A DNA stretch of 28,670 bases from an uncultured Succinivibrio sp. (GCA_934218695.1 CAKQDA010000021.1:1-28670), one strand, 5' to 3'. Shown: positions 1-7,511, counted from the first letter of the stretch. Translations and numbers: made by a program. Notes: generated by a model not told the origin, from the sequence alone.

Positions 1-74
1 TTTGGGAAACGCCGTATGCGGATCCGCACGTACGGTGTTGTGAGAGGGATGGTGGAAACACCTCCCTACTCGAT
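1..74 (+). mobile_element. 3' end of a group II intron (domains V and VI)
   Basis: Two consecutive hairpins match the catalytic tail of a bacterial group II intron. Domain V: ACGCCGUA (9-16) pairs with UACGGUGU (31-38), UGCG (17-20) pairs with CGCA (25-28) around a four-base loop, and a two-base CG bulge sits at 29-30, the canonical position. The triad is CGC rather than AGC, a variant known in IIC introns, but the class cannot be fixed from this piece. Domain VI: GAG (42-44) with CUC (69-71), AGGGA (45-49) with UCCCU (63-67), and GGUG (51-54) with CACC (59-62) around a GAAA loop. A68 is left as a single bulged adenosine, seven bases before the predicted 3' splice site at 74, which ends in AU as expected. 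Domains I-IV and any reverse transcriptase ORF would lie upstream of the window. Confidence 0.87.
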
Positions 75-212
75 TCTCCTTTTAAATCCTGTACAGTCTC
101 TTAAATCTTCAAAATTAAAACAACATCTTTCCTAACTTCAAAAAAATCTAGATATTAAATCTCTATAATTCAGTAAGATAAAGAAATTTTCAAGAAAAGT
201 ATAAAAAAGTAC

Positions 213-239
213 TCAAGAGAAATTACATATAGACGTTAA
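213..239 (+). promoter_or_regulatory. Sigma-28 (FliA)-like promoter of flagellin 1
   Basis: TCAAGAGA (213-220), an 11-base spacer and GACGTTAA (232-239) resemble the FliA consensus TAAAGTTT-N11-GCCGATAA. The same arrangement with 11-base spacing precedes flagellin 2 (identical) and flagellin 3 (TAAAGAGA / GACGTTAT), although the sequence around flagellin 3 is otherwise unrelated. That conservation is the main support. A weaker alternative is TAAAGAAA at 179-186 with AAGTATAA at 197-204. Confidence 0.55.
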
Positions 240-249
240 ATAAGTATCC

Positions 250-290
250 GGGCAGGAAAGCCCATTAAAGATTTTCCGCAGGAGGAAAAC
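250..290 (+). promoter_or_regulatory. Flagellin 1 leader: hairpin with AGGA loop, then ribosome binding site
   Basis: GGGC (250-253) and GCCC (260-263) form a short stem that presents AGGAAA as the loop. About 20 bases further on is the strong Shine-Dalgarno region CAGGAGGAAAA. A hairpin-loop GGA plus a GGA inside the ribosome binding site is the layout of CsrA-repressed leaders such as Bacillus hag; CsrA control here is inference. Confidence 0.4.
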
Positions 291-293
291 AAA

Positions 294-1199
294 ATGTCAA
301 TTTATGTAAATACAAACGTCAGCTCAATTAACACCACAAACAAATTAGCAAAGGCAACACACTCACTTGATACAACCTACAAGCGTTTATCATCAGGCTA
401 CAGAATTAACTCTGCAAAGGATGATGCCGCAGGTTTACAGATTTCAGACCGTTTAACCTCACAGATTAACGGCTTAAAGCAGGGTAACAGAAATGCCAAT
501 GATGGTATTGCATTAGCCCAGACCGCTGAAGGTGCCTTAGACGAAGTACATACCATGTTACAGCGTATCCGTACTTTATCAGTACAGTCTGCTAACGGTA
601 CCAACACCACAGAAGACCGTAAATCAATTCAGGGTGAAGTTTCACAGTTATGTGCTGAAATCAACCGTATTGCAAGTAAGACTACATTCGGTGGTTCTGA
701 AATACTGTCAGGAAAAACAGATGAGGCTGGATCTCTACTTATAGGCGGTAAAGTTGCCTTCCAGGTAGGTGCAAACCATGATGATACAATTTCTATTGAT
801 TTGGCATCTGGATTTGGTGTTGCTCAGATGTCAAAAGCTTTAACACTGACAGCAGGCATTATAGCTGGTGATGCTGATGGCGCCAACCACGGAAATTCAT
901 TCTCTGTATCAACTGCAGATCAAGCTCAAGCAACATTGGGGGCAATTGATAAGTTCATAGGCTATGTTGACAAGAAGCGTGGCGAGTTCGGTGCAATTCA
1001 GAACCGTTTAGAGTCGACCATTTCTAACCAGTCAAACATTGCAGAGAACGAGTCAGATGCACGTTCAAGAATCCGTGATACTGACTACGCTGAGGAAGCA
1101 GCAAACCTGTCACAGCAGAACATCATTCAGCAGGCAGCAACCTCAATGTTAACTCAGGCTAACAGCCGTCCACAGATTGCTTTAAGTCTGTTAGGTTAA
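294..1199 (+). CDS. Flagellin 1
   Basis: A short flagellin of 301 aa, the subunit of the extracellular flagellar filament, exported by the flagellar type III apparatus. The N-terminal D0/D1 helices (about residues 1-140) start with the typical [11 protein letters not shown] and contain the [13 protein letters not shown] segment, which corresponds to the conserved D1/TLR5-recognised region. The C-terminal D1/D0 part (about 215-301) ends with a typical hydrophobic ...ALSLLG. Only the middle (about 140-215), the surface-exposed part, differs from the two paralogues in this window, and it is very short compared with the 490-aa enteric FliC. A strong Shine-Dalgarno AGGAGG precedes the ATG. The gene has its own promoter, leader and terminator, so it is probably monocistronic. 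The paralogues are at 1493-2398 and 10045-10953. Confidence 0.98.
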   Translation: MSIYVNTNVSSINTTNKLAKATHSLDTTYKRLSSGYRINSAKDDAAGLQISDRLTSQINGLKQGNRNANDGIALAQTAEGALDEVHTMLQRIRTLSVQSANGTNTTEDRKSIQGEVSQLCAEINRIASKTTFGGSEILSGKTDEAGSLLIGGKVAFQVGANHDDTISIDLASGFGVAQMSKALTLTAGIIAGDADGANHGNSFSVSTADQAQATLGAIDKFIGYVDKKRGEFGAIQNRLESTISNQSNIAENESDARSRIRDTDYAEEAANLSQQNIIQQAATSMLTQANSRPQIALSLLG

Positions 1200-1216
1200 T
1201 AAAAACATCTAGTCCC

Positions 1217-1292
1217 AATCCCATCTCCTCCTGCAGGGGTTGGGATTAGTATCAAAGACCTCAGTTGTATCATCATCTGAGGTTTTCTTTTT
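1217..1292 (+). terminator. Double terminator of flagellin 1
   Basis: AATCCCA (1217-1223) pairs with TGGGATT (1241-1247). A second hairpin, ACCTCAG (1258-1264) with CTGAGGT (1277-1283), is followed by TTTCTTTTT, a typical intrinsic terminator. Confidence 0.85.
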
Positions 1293-1411
1293 CTCTAATT
1301 ATCATTTTTTACCATTCATTTTTATCTGGTTATTTCTTTTTCTAAATCCTAATTAAAAACTCTACAATTCAGTAAGATAAAGAAATTTTCAAGAAAAGTA
1401 TAAAAAAGTAC

Positions 1412-1438
1412 TCAAGAGAAATTACATATAGACGTTAA
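1412..1438 (+). promoter_or_regulatory. Sigma-28-like promoter of flagellin 2
   Basis: TCAAGAGA (1412-1419), an 11-base spacer, GACGTTAA (1431-1438): the exact copy of the flagellin 1 promoter. Confidence 0.55.
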
Positions 1439-1448
1439 ATAAGTATCC

Positions 1449-1489
1449 GGGCAGGAAAGCCCATTAAAGATTTTCCGCAGGAGGAAAAC
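1449..1489 (+). promoter_or_regulatory. Flagellin 2 leader hairpin and ribosome binding site
   Basis: Identical copy of the flagellin 1 leader: GGGC (1449-1452), loop AGGAAA, GCCC (1459-1462), then the AGGAGG ribosome binding site. Confidence 0.4.
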
Positions 1490-1492
1490 AAA

Positions 1493-2398
1493 ATGTCAAT
1501 TTATGTAAATACAAACGTCAGCTCAATTAACACCACAAACAAATTAGCAAAGGCAACACACTCACTTGATACAACCTACAAGCGTTTATCATCAGGCTAC
1601 AGAATTAACTCTGCAAAGGATGATGCCGCAGGTTTACAGATTTCAGACCGTTTAACCTCACAGATTAACGGCTTAAAGCAGGGTAACAGAAATGCCAATG
1701 ATGGTATTGCATTAGCCCAGACCGCTGAAGGTGCCTTAGACGAAGTACATACCATGTTACAGCGTATCCGTACTTTATCAGTACAGTCTGCTAACGGTAC
1801 CAACACCACAGAAGACCGTAAATCAATTCAGGGTGAAGTTTCACAGTTATGTGCTGAAATTAACCGTATTGCAACCAAGACAACTTTCGGTGGTTCTGAG
1901 ATCCTTTCAGGAAATACAGATAAGGCAGGAACTTTACTTGTAAAAGGTAAAGTTGCTTTCCAGGTAGGTGCAAATGCTAATGATAAGATTTCAATTGATC
2001 TGACTTCTGGTTTTTCTGTGGCTCAGATGAAAGCGCAGGTAGATAAAACTAATGGTGCCACAATGGTCGAGGATGCAGATGGTAATGCAGATAGCTCATT
2101 TACCGTATCAACAGCGGATGAGGCACAAAAGACATTAGGCGCTATAGACAAATATATTGCCTATGTTGACAAAAAGCGTGGCGAGTTCGGTGCAGTTCAG
2201 AACCGTTTAGAGTCAACCATCTCTAATCAGTCAAACATTGCAGAGAACGAGTCAGATGCACGTTCAAGAATCCGTGATACTGACTACGCTGAGGAAGCAG
2301 CAAACCTGTCACAGCAGAACATCATTCAGCAGGCAGCAACCTCAATGTTAACTCAGGCTAACAGCCGTCCACAGATTGCTTTAAGTCTGTTAGGTTAA
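1493..2398 (+). CDS. Flagellin 2
   Basis: Filament subunit of 301 aa. The first ~122 residues and the C-terminal ~80 are the same as in flagellin 1, and the reading frame up to base 1859 is identical to it at DNA level. The middle third (about residues 125-215) differs by many substitutions and is richer in Lys/Asn. It has its own copy of promoter, leader, Shine-Dalgarno and double terminator. The pattern of identical ends and a variable surface-exposed middle is usual for flagellin families kept alike by gene conversion, with the exposed domain free to vary. Whether the two copies are expressed together or at different times cannot be told from the sequence. Confidence 0.98.
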   Translation: MSIYVNTNVSSINTTNKLAKATHSLDTTYKRLSSGYRINSAKDDAAGLQISDRLTSQINGLKQGNRNANDGIALAQTAEGALDEVHTMLQRIRTLSVQSANGTNTTEDRKSIQGEVSQLCAEINRIATKTTFGGSEILSGNTDKAGTLLVKGKVAFQVGANANDKISIDLTSGFSVAQMKAQVDKTNGATMVEDADGNADSSFTVSTADEAQKTLGAIDKYIAYVDKKRGEFGAVQNRLESTISNQSNIAENESDARSRIRDTDYAEEAANLSQQNIIQQAATSMLTQANSRPQIALSLLG

Positions 2399-2415
2399 TA
2401 AAAACATCTAGTCCC

Positions 2416-2494
2416 AATCCCATCTCCTCCTGCAGGGGTTGGGATTAGTATCAAGACCTCAGTTGTATCATCATCTGAGGTTTTCTTTTTTTTT
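2416..2494 (+). terminator. Double terminator of flagellin 2
   Basis: The same two hairpins as after flagellin 1 (2416-2446 and 2456-2481), the second followed by a longer T tract. Confidence 0.85.
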
Positions 2495-2512
2495 GAATTT
2501 CAGAATATTACT

Positions 2513-2538
2513 TAAAGATTTTCAAATTTTGCCGATAA
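2513..2538 (+). promoter_or_regulatory. Sigma-28 (FliA) promoter
   Basis: TAAAGATT (2513-2520), ten bases, then GCCGATAA (2531-2538), a perfect match to the FliA -10 element and a near-perfect -35, with a spacer one base shorter than the enterobacterial consensus. It lies right after the flagellin 2 terminator and 30 bp before the ATG at 2568, so that gene is expected to be a late (class 3) flagellar-regulon gene. Confidence 0.75.
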
Positions 2539-2567
2539 ATGTATATAGGCAATTTGGAGATCAATTC

Positions 2568-3089
2568 ATGCTAACACATGAGATTAGAAATCATCTTTTA
2601 GTAGATGAACTGCAGCTTGGCACACGTCTGAATCAGGATATTCAGACAGCTGATCATGCTGACTTTTCTCTGCTGCTTGCAATGTTGTCTCATGATGTAA
2701 CCGACAATCCAGAATTCTCAACAACTGAATCCAGTTTAAAAGAAGAAGATCTCAGAAAAAAGTTTAATCTGATGCCAGAGCAGAAAAAGTATGCAGAATC
2801 TTCTGATTTTGACAGATCACAGGCAATTACAGAACAGTTCTCAACAGATGGAATGACTCAGGTTTTTTTGTCTGAATGTCTGAGAGATGAGCCTTTAGTC
2901 CCTTTTGAAAGGACCTATTCACCTGAAGTGTTTGCACAGTTAACACCATTAAAACAGGAAAAACTTCGTCATCAGATGAAAGGCATGGTCTTAACTTATG
3001 AAAAGATCCATGAAACAGGTGACGGTTTTGATATTTTAGATGAAATTAACAGCAGCAGACTGCAAAGTAAGATTTCTGCCACTGTCTGA
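2568..3089 (+). CDS. Small acidic protein of unknown function, flagellar-regulon candidate
   Basis: A 173-aa protein not confidently recognised. The frame stays open upstream through the flagellin 2 terminator and the promoter. The ATG at 2568 is chosen because it follows the sigma-28 promoter and a GGAGA Shine-Dalgarno at 2556-2560. The protein is hydrophilic, rich in Glu/Asp/Gln and predicted largely helical. It has no signal peptide, membrane segment or Cys. Its N-terminal part has a LLLAMLSHDV stretch and later a RHQMKGMVLTYEKI helix. The location and promoter suggest a cytoplasmic accessory protein of the flagellar regulon, such as a chaperone or regulator, but no family is assigned. It converges with malY, which ends only 15 bp away with no obvious terminator between them. 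Confidence 0.8.
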   Translation: MLTHEIRNHLLVDELQLGTRLNQDIQTADHADFSLLLAMLSHDVTDNPEFSTTESSLKEEDLRKKFNLMPEQKKYAESSDFDRSQAITEQFSTDGMTQVFLSECLRDEPLVPFERTYSPEVFAQLTPLKQEKLRHQMKGMVLTYEKIHETGDGFDILDEINSSRLQSKISATV

Positions 3090-3104
3090 TGACGCTGAAT
3101 GCTA

Positions 3105-4271
3105 TTATCCTAGTGCCAATTTAAATCTTTTTAATGCCTCTTCAAGATATGATTTAGGACAACCTAGGTTAATCCTCAAAAAGCCAGAATACGGAGACAT
3201 ATACATTTCACCGTCATTTACATAGAGTCTGCCTTTCCTTAAAAGTATGTTTTTGATCTCTGTTCCTGTCATATTAAAGCAGGAGCAGTCAACCCAGGCT
3301 AAATATGTACTCTCTAAACAGGATACTTTCACTTCTTTGAAATTTTCATTAAAGAAGTTTACTAACAGTTTGTAGTTGTCCTGTATATAGTCATTAAGTT
3401 CTACTATCCAGTCATCACAGTTATTGTATGCAGCTACAGTTGCTGCAATTCCAAAAGGAGAAAGATCGTTTATCTCGTTAATATTAAACTGCCTGTCAAT
3501 ACGGTTAAGGAATTCTTTGTTTTGGGTAAAAATATAGGCATTTTTAAGACCTGCAATATTAAAGGTCTTACTGCCTGATCTCATGGTAATGACATTGTTA
3601 TTAAAACTCTCATCCAGCGTGGTAAGAGCGTGAAATACCGAACCGTTAGGTCTGATGTCACAGTGAATTTCATCTGAAATTACAATAAGGTTATGTCTTT
3701 TAGCAATTTCAATAACAGAAAGCAGCTCTTCTTTTGTCCATAATCTTCCAGATGGGTTATGTGGATTGCATAAGAGCATAAATCTTGCTTTTTCGTGGCA
3801 GGCAAGCTCTTCTAAGTTATCAAAATCTAAAGAGAACCTGCCATATTTATAGACAAGTTTATTCTCAGCCAAAACACATGATGAATTTTTAATACATCCA
3901 AAGAAACAGTTATAAGCAGGAGTCTGCACGATTACCTCGTCTCCAGGAAGAGACAGAGCCTGTAATATTGCGGTCAGTGCAGGTACTACAGCTGTGGAAC
4001 TTAAGATCCAGTCTTTTTCAACATGCTGAGCATAGTGTCTTTTATGAAAATTGACTATGGCTTCATAGTATTCTTTCGTTGCAACGCCATAGCCGTAACA
4101 TCCCTGTTTAGCAAGCCTGTTTACAGCTTCATAGATGGCCGGTGCAGCCTTAAAATCCATATCTGCAACCCATAATGGCAATATATCAGGATCTTTCATA
4201 AGATCCCATTTATAGCTGTAGGTTCCGGTTCTTTTTATGATTTCATCAAAATTGTACTTATGCTCGACCAT
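3105..4271 (-). CDS. MalY/PatB-type PLP-dependent aminotransferase / cystathionine beta-lyase
   Basis: A 388-aa fold-type I PLP enzyme of the MalY/PatB family, the usual length. Landmarks: LPLWVADMDF near residue 31, the CNPHNPSGR motif (168-176), SDEIHCD (199-205) with the Asp that contacts the pyridine nitrogen, the PLP lysine K235 in SGSKTFNIAGLK, and the C-terminal RINLGCP (substrate carboxylate arginine). Family members cleave C-S bonds of cystathionine or cysteine, giving pyruvate, ammonia and a thiol. The physiological substrate here is unknown. Its start codon lies inside the end of the DUF3737 gene (14-nt overlap), so translation is probably coupled. It is the third gene of the adh-DUF3737-malY cassette. 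No mal genes are nearby, so the maltose-repressor role of E. coli MalY is not implied. Confidence 0.93.
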   Translation of the reverse strand: MVEHKYNFDEIIKRTGTYSYKWDLMKDPDILPLWVADMDFKAAPAIYEAVNRLAKQGCYGYGVATKEYYEAIVNFHKRHYAQHVEKDWILSSTAVVPALTAILQALSLPGDEVIVQTPAYNCFFGCIKNSSCVLAENKLVYKYGRFSLDFDNLEELACHEKARFMLLCNPHNPSGRLWTKEELLSVIEIAKRHNLIVISDEIHCDIRPNGSVFHALTTLDESFNNNVITMRSGSKTFNIAGLKNAYIFTQNKEFLNRIDRQFNINEINDLSPFGIAATVAAYNNCDDWIVELNDYIQDNYKLLVNFFNENFKEVKVSCLESTYLAWVDCSCFNMTGTEIKNILLRKGRLYVNDGEMYMSPYSGFLRINLGCPKSYLEEALKRFKLALG

Positions 4272-5115
4272 TGTAACCTTCTTCTATAACGCAGTTGTCA
4301 GGTGCTTTTGCATCCTCATCATGAATTACAGTTCCTACTGATTGTACCTTAATAATTCCAGATTTAGGGTTTTTTATACTGGTTACAGAGCCTTTGATAG
4401 TTGCGCAGACACTTGAATATTCAAATGCAAGATCACAATCCTTATCAAAAGTACAGTTTTCTAAAGTAAGGTTTTCTGCATAACAAAGAGGCTGTGTTCC
4501 GCTGATTCTGCAGTTTACAAGTTTCAGATTCTTTGAATGCCATCCTAAGTACTCTCCGTTTAGCTCAGAGTTTTCGACAATGACATTTTCAGTTTCCCAA
4601 AATGCATCTTTTGAATCTAAGTGTGAATCTTTAATGGTAATGTTTTTACAATTCTGGAATGAATAGTTTCCCTGTAAAGTAAAGTTATCGACAGCAATAT
4701 TAGAACTGTTCATAAATATGTAATCGCCATTTACGGCTTTTACATCTTTTAAGGCAATATTCTCACAATCCCATAAGGTCTCTTGCGCATCTGTAAATTC
4801 AACTTTAAAAAGGGCTATACCCTTCATGCGACGGAACATTTTGGGTGCAATGATCCTACAGTTAGACATCTTCAAATTATTTGAATACCAGATTGCGGCA
4901 CGGGCACCTGTATCAAAGGTACAGTTTTCAATCTCAAAATCACTGATATGCCAGAAAGGGTATTTGCCGTTAAAATATGAATCAACTGCAACGATGTTTC
5001 TGCCTTCTTTTATTGCAGATTCACCGTTTAAGATTCTTATGTTTTCAAGCCTTAAGTCATGCTGAAAGAAAAGAGGTCTTTCACCCTGAAATTCTTTGTC
5101 TTTGATAATGATCAT
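4258..5115 (-). CDS. DUF3737 family right-handed beta-helix protein
   Basis: Protein of 285 aa matching the DUF3737 family, whose function is unknown. It is made of short repeated strands of the type ENCTF / KNLKLVNCRI / ENVIVENSEL, the regular N/C ladder expected of a right-handed beta-helix (pentapeptide- or pectate-lyase-like solenoid). There is no signal peptide, so it is probably cytoplasmic. The start is placed at the ATG of MIIIKDKEFQGER, the conserved family N-terminus. An in-frame TTG 48 bases upstream would add a hydrophobic stretch, but that stretch is the translation of an inverted repeat. It overlaps malY by 14 nt and follows adh by 114 bp. The Shine-Dalgarno is weak. Confidence 0.88.
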   Translation of the reverse strand: MIIIKDKEFQGERPLFFQHDLRLENIRILNGESAIKEGRNIVAVDSYFNGKYPFWHISDFEIENCTFDTGARAAIWYSNNLKMSNCRIIAPKMFRRMKGIALFKVEFTDAQETLWDCENIALKDVKAVNGDYIFMNSSNIAVDNFTLQGNYSFQNCKNITIKDSHLDSKDAFWETENVIVENSELNGEYLGWHSKNLKLVNCRISGTQPLCYAENLTLENCTFDKDCDLAFEYSSVCATIKGSVTSIKNPKSGIIKVQSVGTVIHDEDAKAPDNCVIEEGYNGRA

Positions 5116-5139
5116 AGAAGTAAATAAAAACAGATTTGA

Positions 5140-5159
5140 TAGTAGGAATGATCCTACTA
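5140..5159. promoter_or_regulatory. Perfect inverted repeat between adh and DUF3737
   Basis: TAGTAGGA (5140-5147), a four-base spacer, TCCTACTA (5152-5159). It stands 25 bp upstream of the DUF3737 ATG. There is no T tract, so it is not a plain terminator. It could be an operator or an mRNA hairpin setting the ratio of adh to the downstream genes. Confidence 0.5.
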
Positions 5160-5229
5160 CCAAATGTTAGGTTATGTGTCTTTGGATAAATATTTTCAGG
5201 TCAAATGAATACCATGAATCTATATTAGG

Positions 5230-6420
5230 CTATCTTGCAAGATTTAAGATCTCAATAATATCTGCTTTGCTAAGAGCAGGACGGGCTGGTAGCCTGCCGT
5301 TCTCATCATGGATTACCTTTAGGGTAATATCAGCATAGTCTTCAAACCTGCTCTCATCGATATCTAAATCTTTAAAGCGTGTAGGACAGCCTATCTTTTT
5401 TAAGAATTCCTCGTATTTTGCAACGCCCTTTAATGCGGTTTCTTCATCATCTCCAGAATCTTTCACATCAAAAAGGAATGTTGCAAAATCTACAAATTTC
5501 TTTAAGTTACCACCGTGTCTGATGGTAAATTTCATCCAGGCCGGATTTATGATAGCCAAACCTGCACCATGAGTAATGTCATGAATACCGGATACAGTGT
5601 GCTCAATCATATGAACAGGAAAAGCTCCATGTGTACCACAGCTGATAAATCCGTTCAGAGCAACAATGGAATCCCACTGGACCTGTTCACGGGCTTCAAG
5701 ATCATGGCCATTTTCATAAGCCTTCAATCCATAAAAAATACAGTTTTTAATGGTGGATAAAGAGAATGAATCCTGCAGTGGAGTGCCATCTACTCCGTTA
5801 AAGTAGCTTTCTGTAATATGAACAATGATGTCACATACACCGTAGCCTGTCTGGTTTTGTGGAACTGTTAAAGTAAGTTCAGGATCAACTAATGCAACTT
5901 TTGGGTAAAGGACTTCGCTGTGAACAAAAGATTTTTCTTTTGTATCTTCATTTGAGATTACACCGTCAGGATCCATCTCAGATCCTGTTGCTGCCAGAGT
6001 AGGTACTGTAATTACCGGAAGGGCTTCTTTGGGGATATAAACATTTTCCTGTCCATGATAAATCATATCCCAGGGATCACCATCATACATGGCACCTGCC
6101 GCAATTGCTTTTGAGCAGTCCATGACACTGCCTCCACCTAAAGCTACAACGACATCGCAGTTGTTATCTTTCACAAGCTTTGCGCCTTTTCTTACAGATG
6201 AAATCCTTGGATTTGGAGCAATGCCATCGCATTCAATAAAGTCGATACCAGCCTTCTTAAGTGAGGTAACAGCCTTGTCAAAGGTACCGTTTCTCTTTAC
6301 AGAACCTCCTCCTGTAACTAACAATGCTTTGTGTCCGTATTCCTTTACAACTTCGCCTAATTTCTCAAGATTTCCGGCACCAAATAAAACCCTAGTTGGA
6401 TTATAGAATTCAAAATTCAT
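5230..6420 (-). CDS. Iron-containing alcohol dehydrogenase, YqhD/BdhA type
   Basis: A 396-aa group III metal-dependent alcohol dehydrogenase, close in layout to the NADPH-dependent aldehyde reductase YqhD and clostridial butanol dehydrogenases. The nucleotide-binding part has GGGSVKRNG (37-45) and GGGSVMDCSKAI (95-106). The metal ligands fit D197, H201, H270 and H284, aligned with the Asp/His/His/His set of YqhD. The likely reaction is NAD(P)H-dependent reduction of short-chain or toxic aldehydes to alcohols. It is transcribed away from the AraC-type gene at 6625, reproducing the E. coli yqhC-yqhD pairing, so that regulator probably activates it. It heads the adh-DUF3737-malY cassette. Confidence 0.95.
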   Translation of the reverse strand: MNFEFYNPTRVLFGAGNLEKLGEVVKEYGHKALLVTGGGSVKRNGTFDKAVTSLKKAGIDFIECDGIAPNPRISSVRKGAKLVKDNNCDVVVALGGGSVMDCSKAIAAGAMYDGDPWDMIYHGQENVYIPKEALPVITVPTLAATGSEMDPDGVISNEDTKEKSFVHSEVLYPKVALVDPELTLTVPQNQTGYGVCDIIVHITESYFNGVDGTPLQDSFSLSTIKNCIFYGLKAYENGHDLEAREQVQWDSIVALNGFISCGTHGAFPVHMIEHTVSGIHDITHGAGLAIINPAWMKFTIRHGGNLKKFVDFATFLFDVKDSGDDEETALKGVAKYEEFLKKIGCPTRFKDLDIDESRFEDYADITLKVIHDENGRLPARPALSKADIIEILNLAR

Positions 6421-6624
6421 AAAAACCTCTATAAAAAAGTCTTTGATATAGTGTCAATGCAGGCATGTAACCTGTAATTCTTTTTCTTTGACTTTAATTT
6501 ATTCCTTTAGACTAAGAGTTTATATACATAATTTTTTCATTGTATTGCCTAATCTTACTAAAATCAGTTTTAAATACTGAAAATATGCGTAAAATCGTGC
6601 ATAATTCTGTAAAGGAGAGGTTTT

Positions 6625-7497
6625 ATGGGGAAATTTTCAAAGGCATTGGAGTACTTTCCTGACATGGAAGATGGGACTTTAGAAGCTCCTTTAGATAATG
6701 TTTTCTATTTTAAGCATCATCAGTACAAGAGTTCTGAACCTACTGTTTACAGGACAGGTCTCTGTATACTTCTGTCAGGCAAGAAGCGCATGACTTTTGA
6801 AGATCATGCCTATGAATATTCAGCTCTTGATTATATCGTCTGCTCGATGATGCTTCACGCACAATGTGAGACTATTGCAAGTACAGACAATCCAGTTAAA
6901 GGAATATTTATCGGTTTTTGTGTTGAAGAAATTCGTGAACTGGTTGAAAGTATGAATCTGCGCAACAGAGTAAAATCTTTTGATGCAAAGCATATTCCTA
7001 CTCCTATCGGACCTTCAACCATGGATGATGATTTTCAGGATTCTCTCATACGATTTTTGAGATGCCTCTCTGATGAGAATGAAGCTAGAGTTTTAGGTAA
7101 AGCCTTAAAAAGGGAGGTTCTGTACAGAGCGCTGTGTGGTGAACAGTCAGAGCTCTTGTTAAAGTTGTCGCTACAGTCAGGACCTCTGGTTCAGATAAAC
7201 CGTATCATTGATGTTTTAGAGCAAAACTACAATCAGGAAATTGATGTTGACAATTTAGCAAAGGAACTGAATTTAAGTGTGTCCTCGTTCTACAGACTTT
7301 TTAAGGATGTCACTTCAGATACACCTGTGCAGTATTTAAAAAAGATTAGATTGAACAAGGCCAAAGATATGATCATAACAAAAAATACCAAGGCTTATGT
7401 AGCAGCACTTGAGGTTGGCTATCAGAGTGTCTCGCAGTTCAGTCGTGAGTTTAAACGATATTTTGGAGTTACACCTGCAGCTCTAAAGGTTGGTTAG
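6625..7497 (+). CDS. AraC family regulator, YqhC-like
   Basis: A 290-aa transcription regulator. Residues about 30-180 fit the AraC_N (YqhC-type) sensor domain, seen in YRTGLCILLSGKKRMTFEDHA and the following beta-rich stretch. The C-terminal 100 residues hold two helix-turn-helix units: LAKELNLSVSSFYRLFKDV (211-229), and the one around AALEVGYQSVSQFSREFKRYFG (260-281, split GYQS/VSQFSREF). The Shine-Dalgarno AAAGGAGAGG is strong. The gene is divergent from the YqhD-like dehydrogenase across 204 bp. In E. coli YqhC senses aldehydes and activates yqhD; the same job is inferred here, extended to DUF3737 and malY. Confidence 0.92.
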   Translation: MGKFSKALEYFPDMEDGTLEAPLDNVFYFKHHQYKSSEPTVYRTGLCILLSGKKRMTFEDHAYEYSALDYIVCSMMLHAQCETIASTDNPVKGIFIGFCVEEIRELVESMNLRNRVKSFDAKHIPTPIGPSTMDDDFQDSLIRFLRCLSDENEARVLGKALKREVLYRALCGEQSELLLKLSLQSGPLVQINRIIDVLEQNYNQEIDVDNLAKELNLSVSSFYRLFKDVTSDTPVQYLKKIRLNKAKDMIITKNTKAYVAALEVGYQSVSQFSREFKRYFGVTPAALKVG

Positions 7498-7511
7498 TGA
7501 AAGAGCTGTAT

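Larger units (their letters stand above)
160..1292 (+). repeat. Tandem flagellin duplication, copy 1
   Basis: Promoter region, leader, flagellin gene and double terminator are repeated about 1199 bp downstream. From about 164 to 660 the two copies appear identical, including third codon positions. They diverge through the middle of the gene and become near identical again from about 1036 through the second terminator. Confidence 0.9.
1359..2490 (+). repeat. Tandem flagellin duplication, copy 2
   Basis: Second copy of the promoter-leader-flagellin-terminator unit at 160-1292. It is offset by 1199 bp up to the first terminator and by 1198 bp after a one-base deletion just before the second hairpin. 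Confidence 0.9.

Noticed and set aside
398..610. A 70-aa open frame antisense to each of the three flagellins, identical in all copies
   Set aside because: It is identical only because the flagellin coding DNA is identical; it has no ribosome binding site or codon support.
2439..2567. Upstream extension of the gene at 2568
   Set aside because: The extension translates the flagellin 2 terminator and the sigma-28 promoter, so it cannot be coding.
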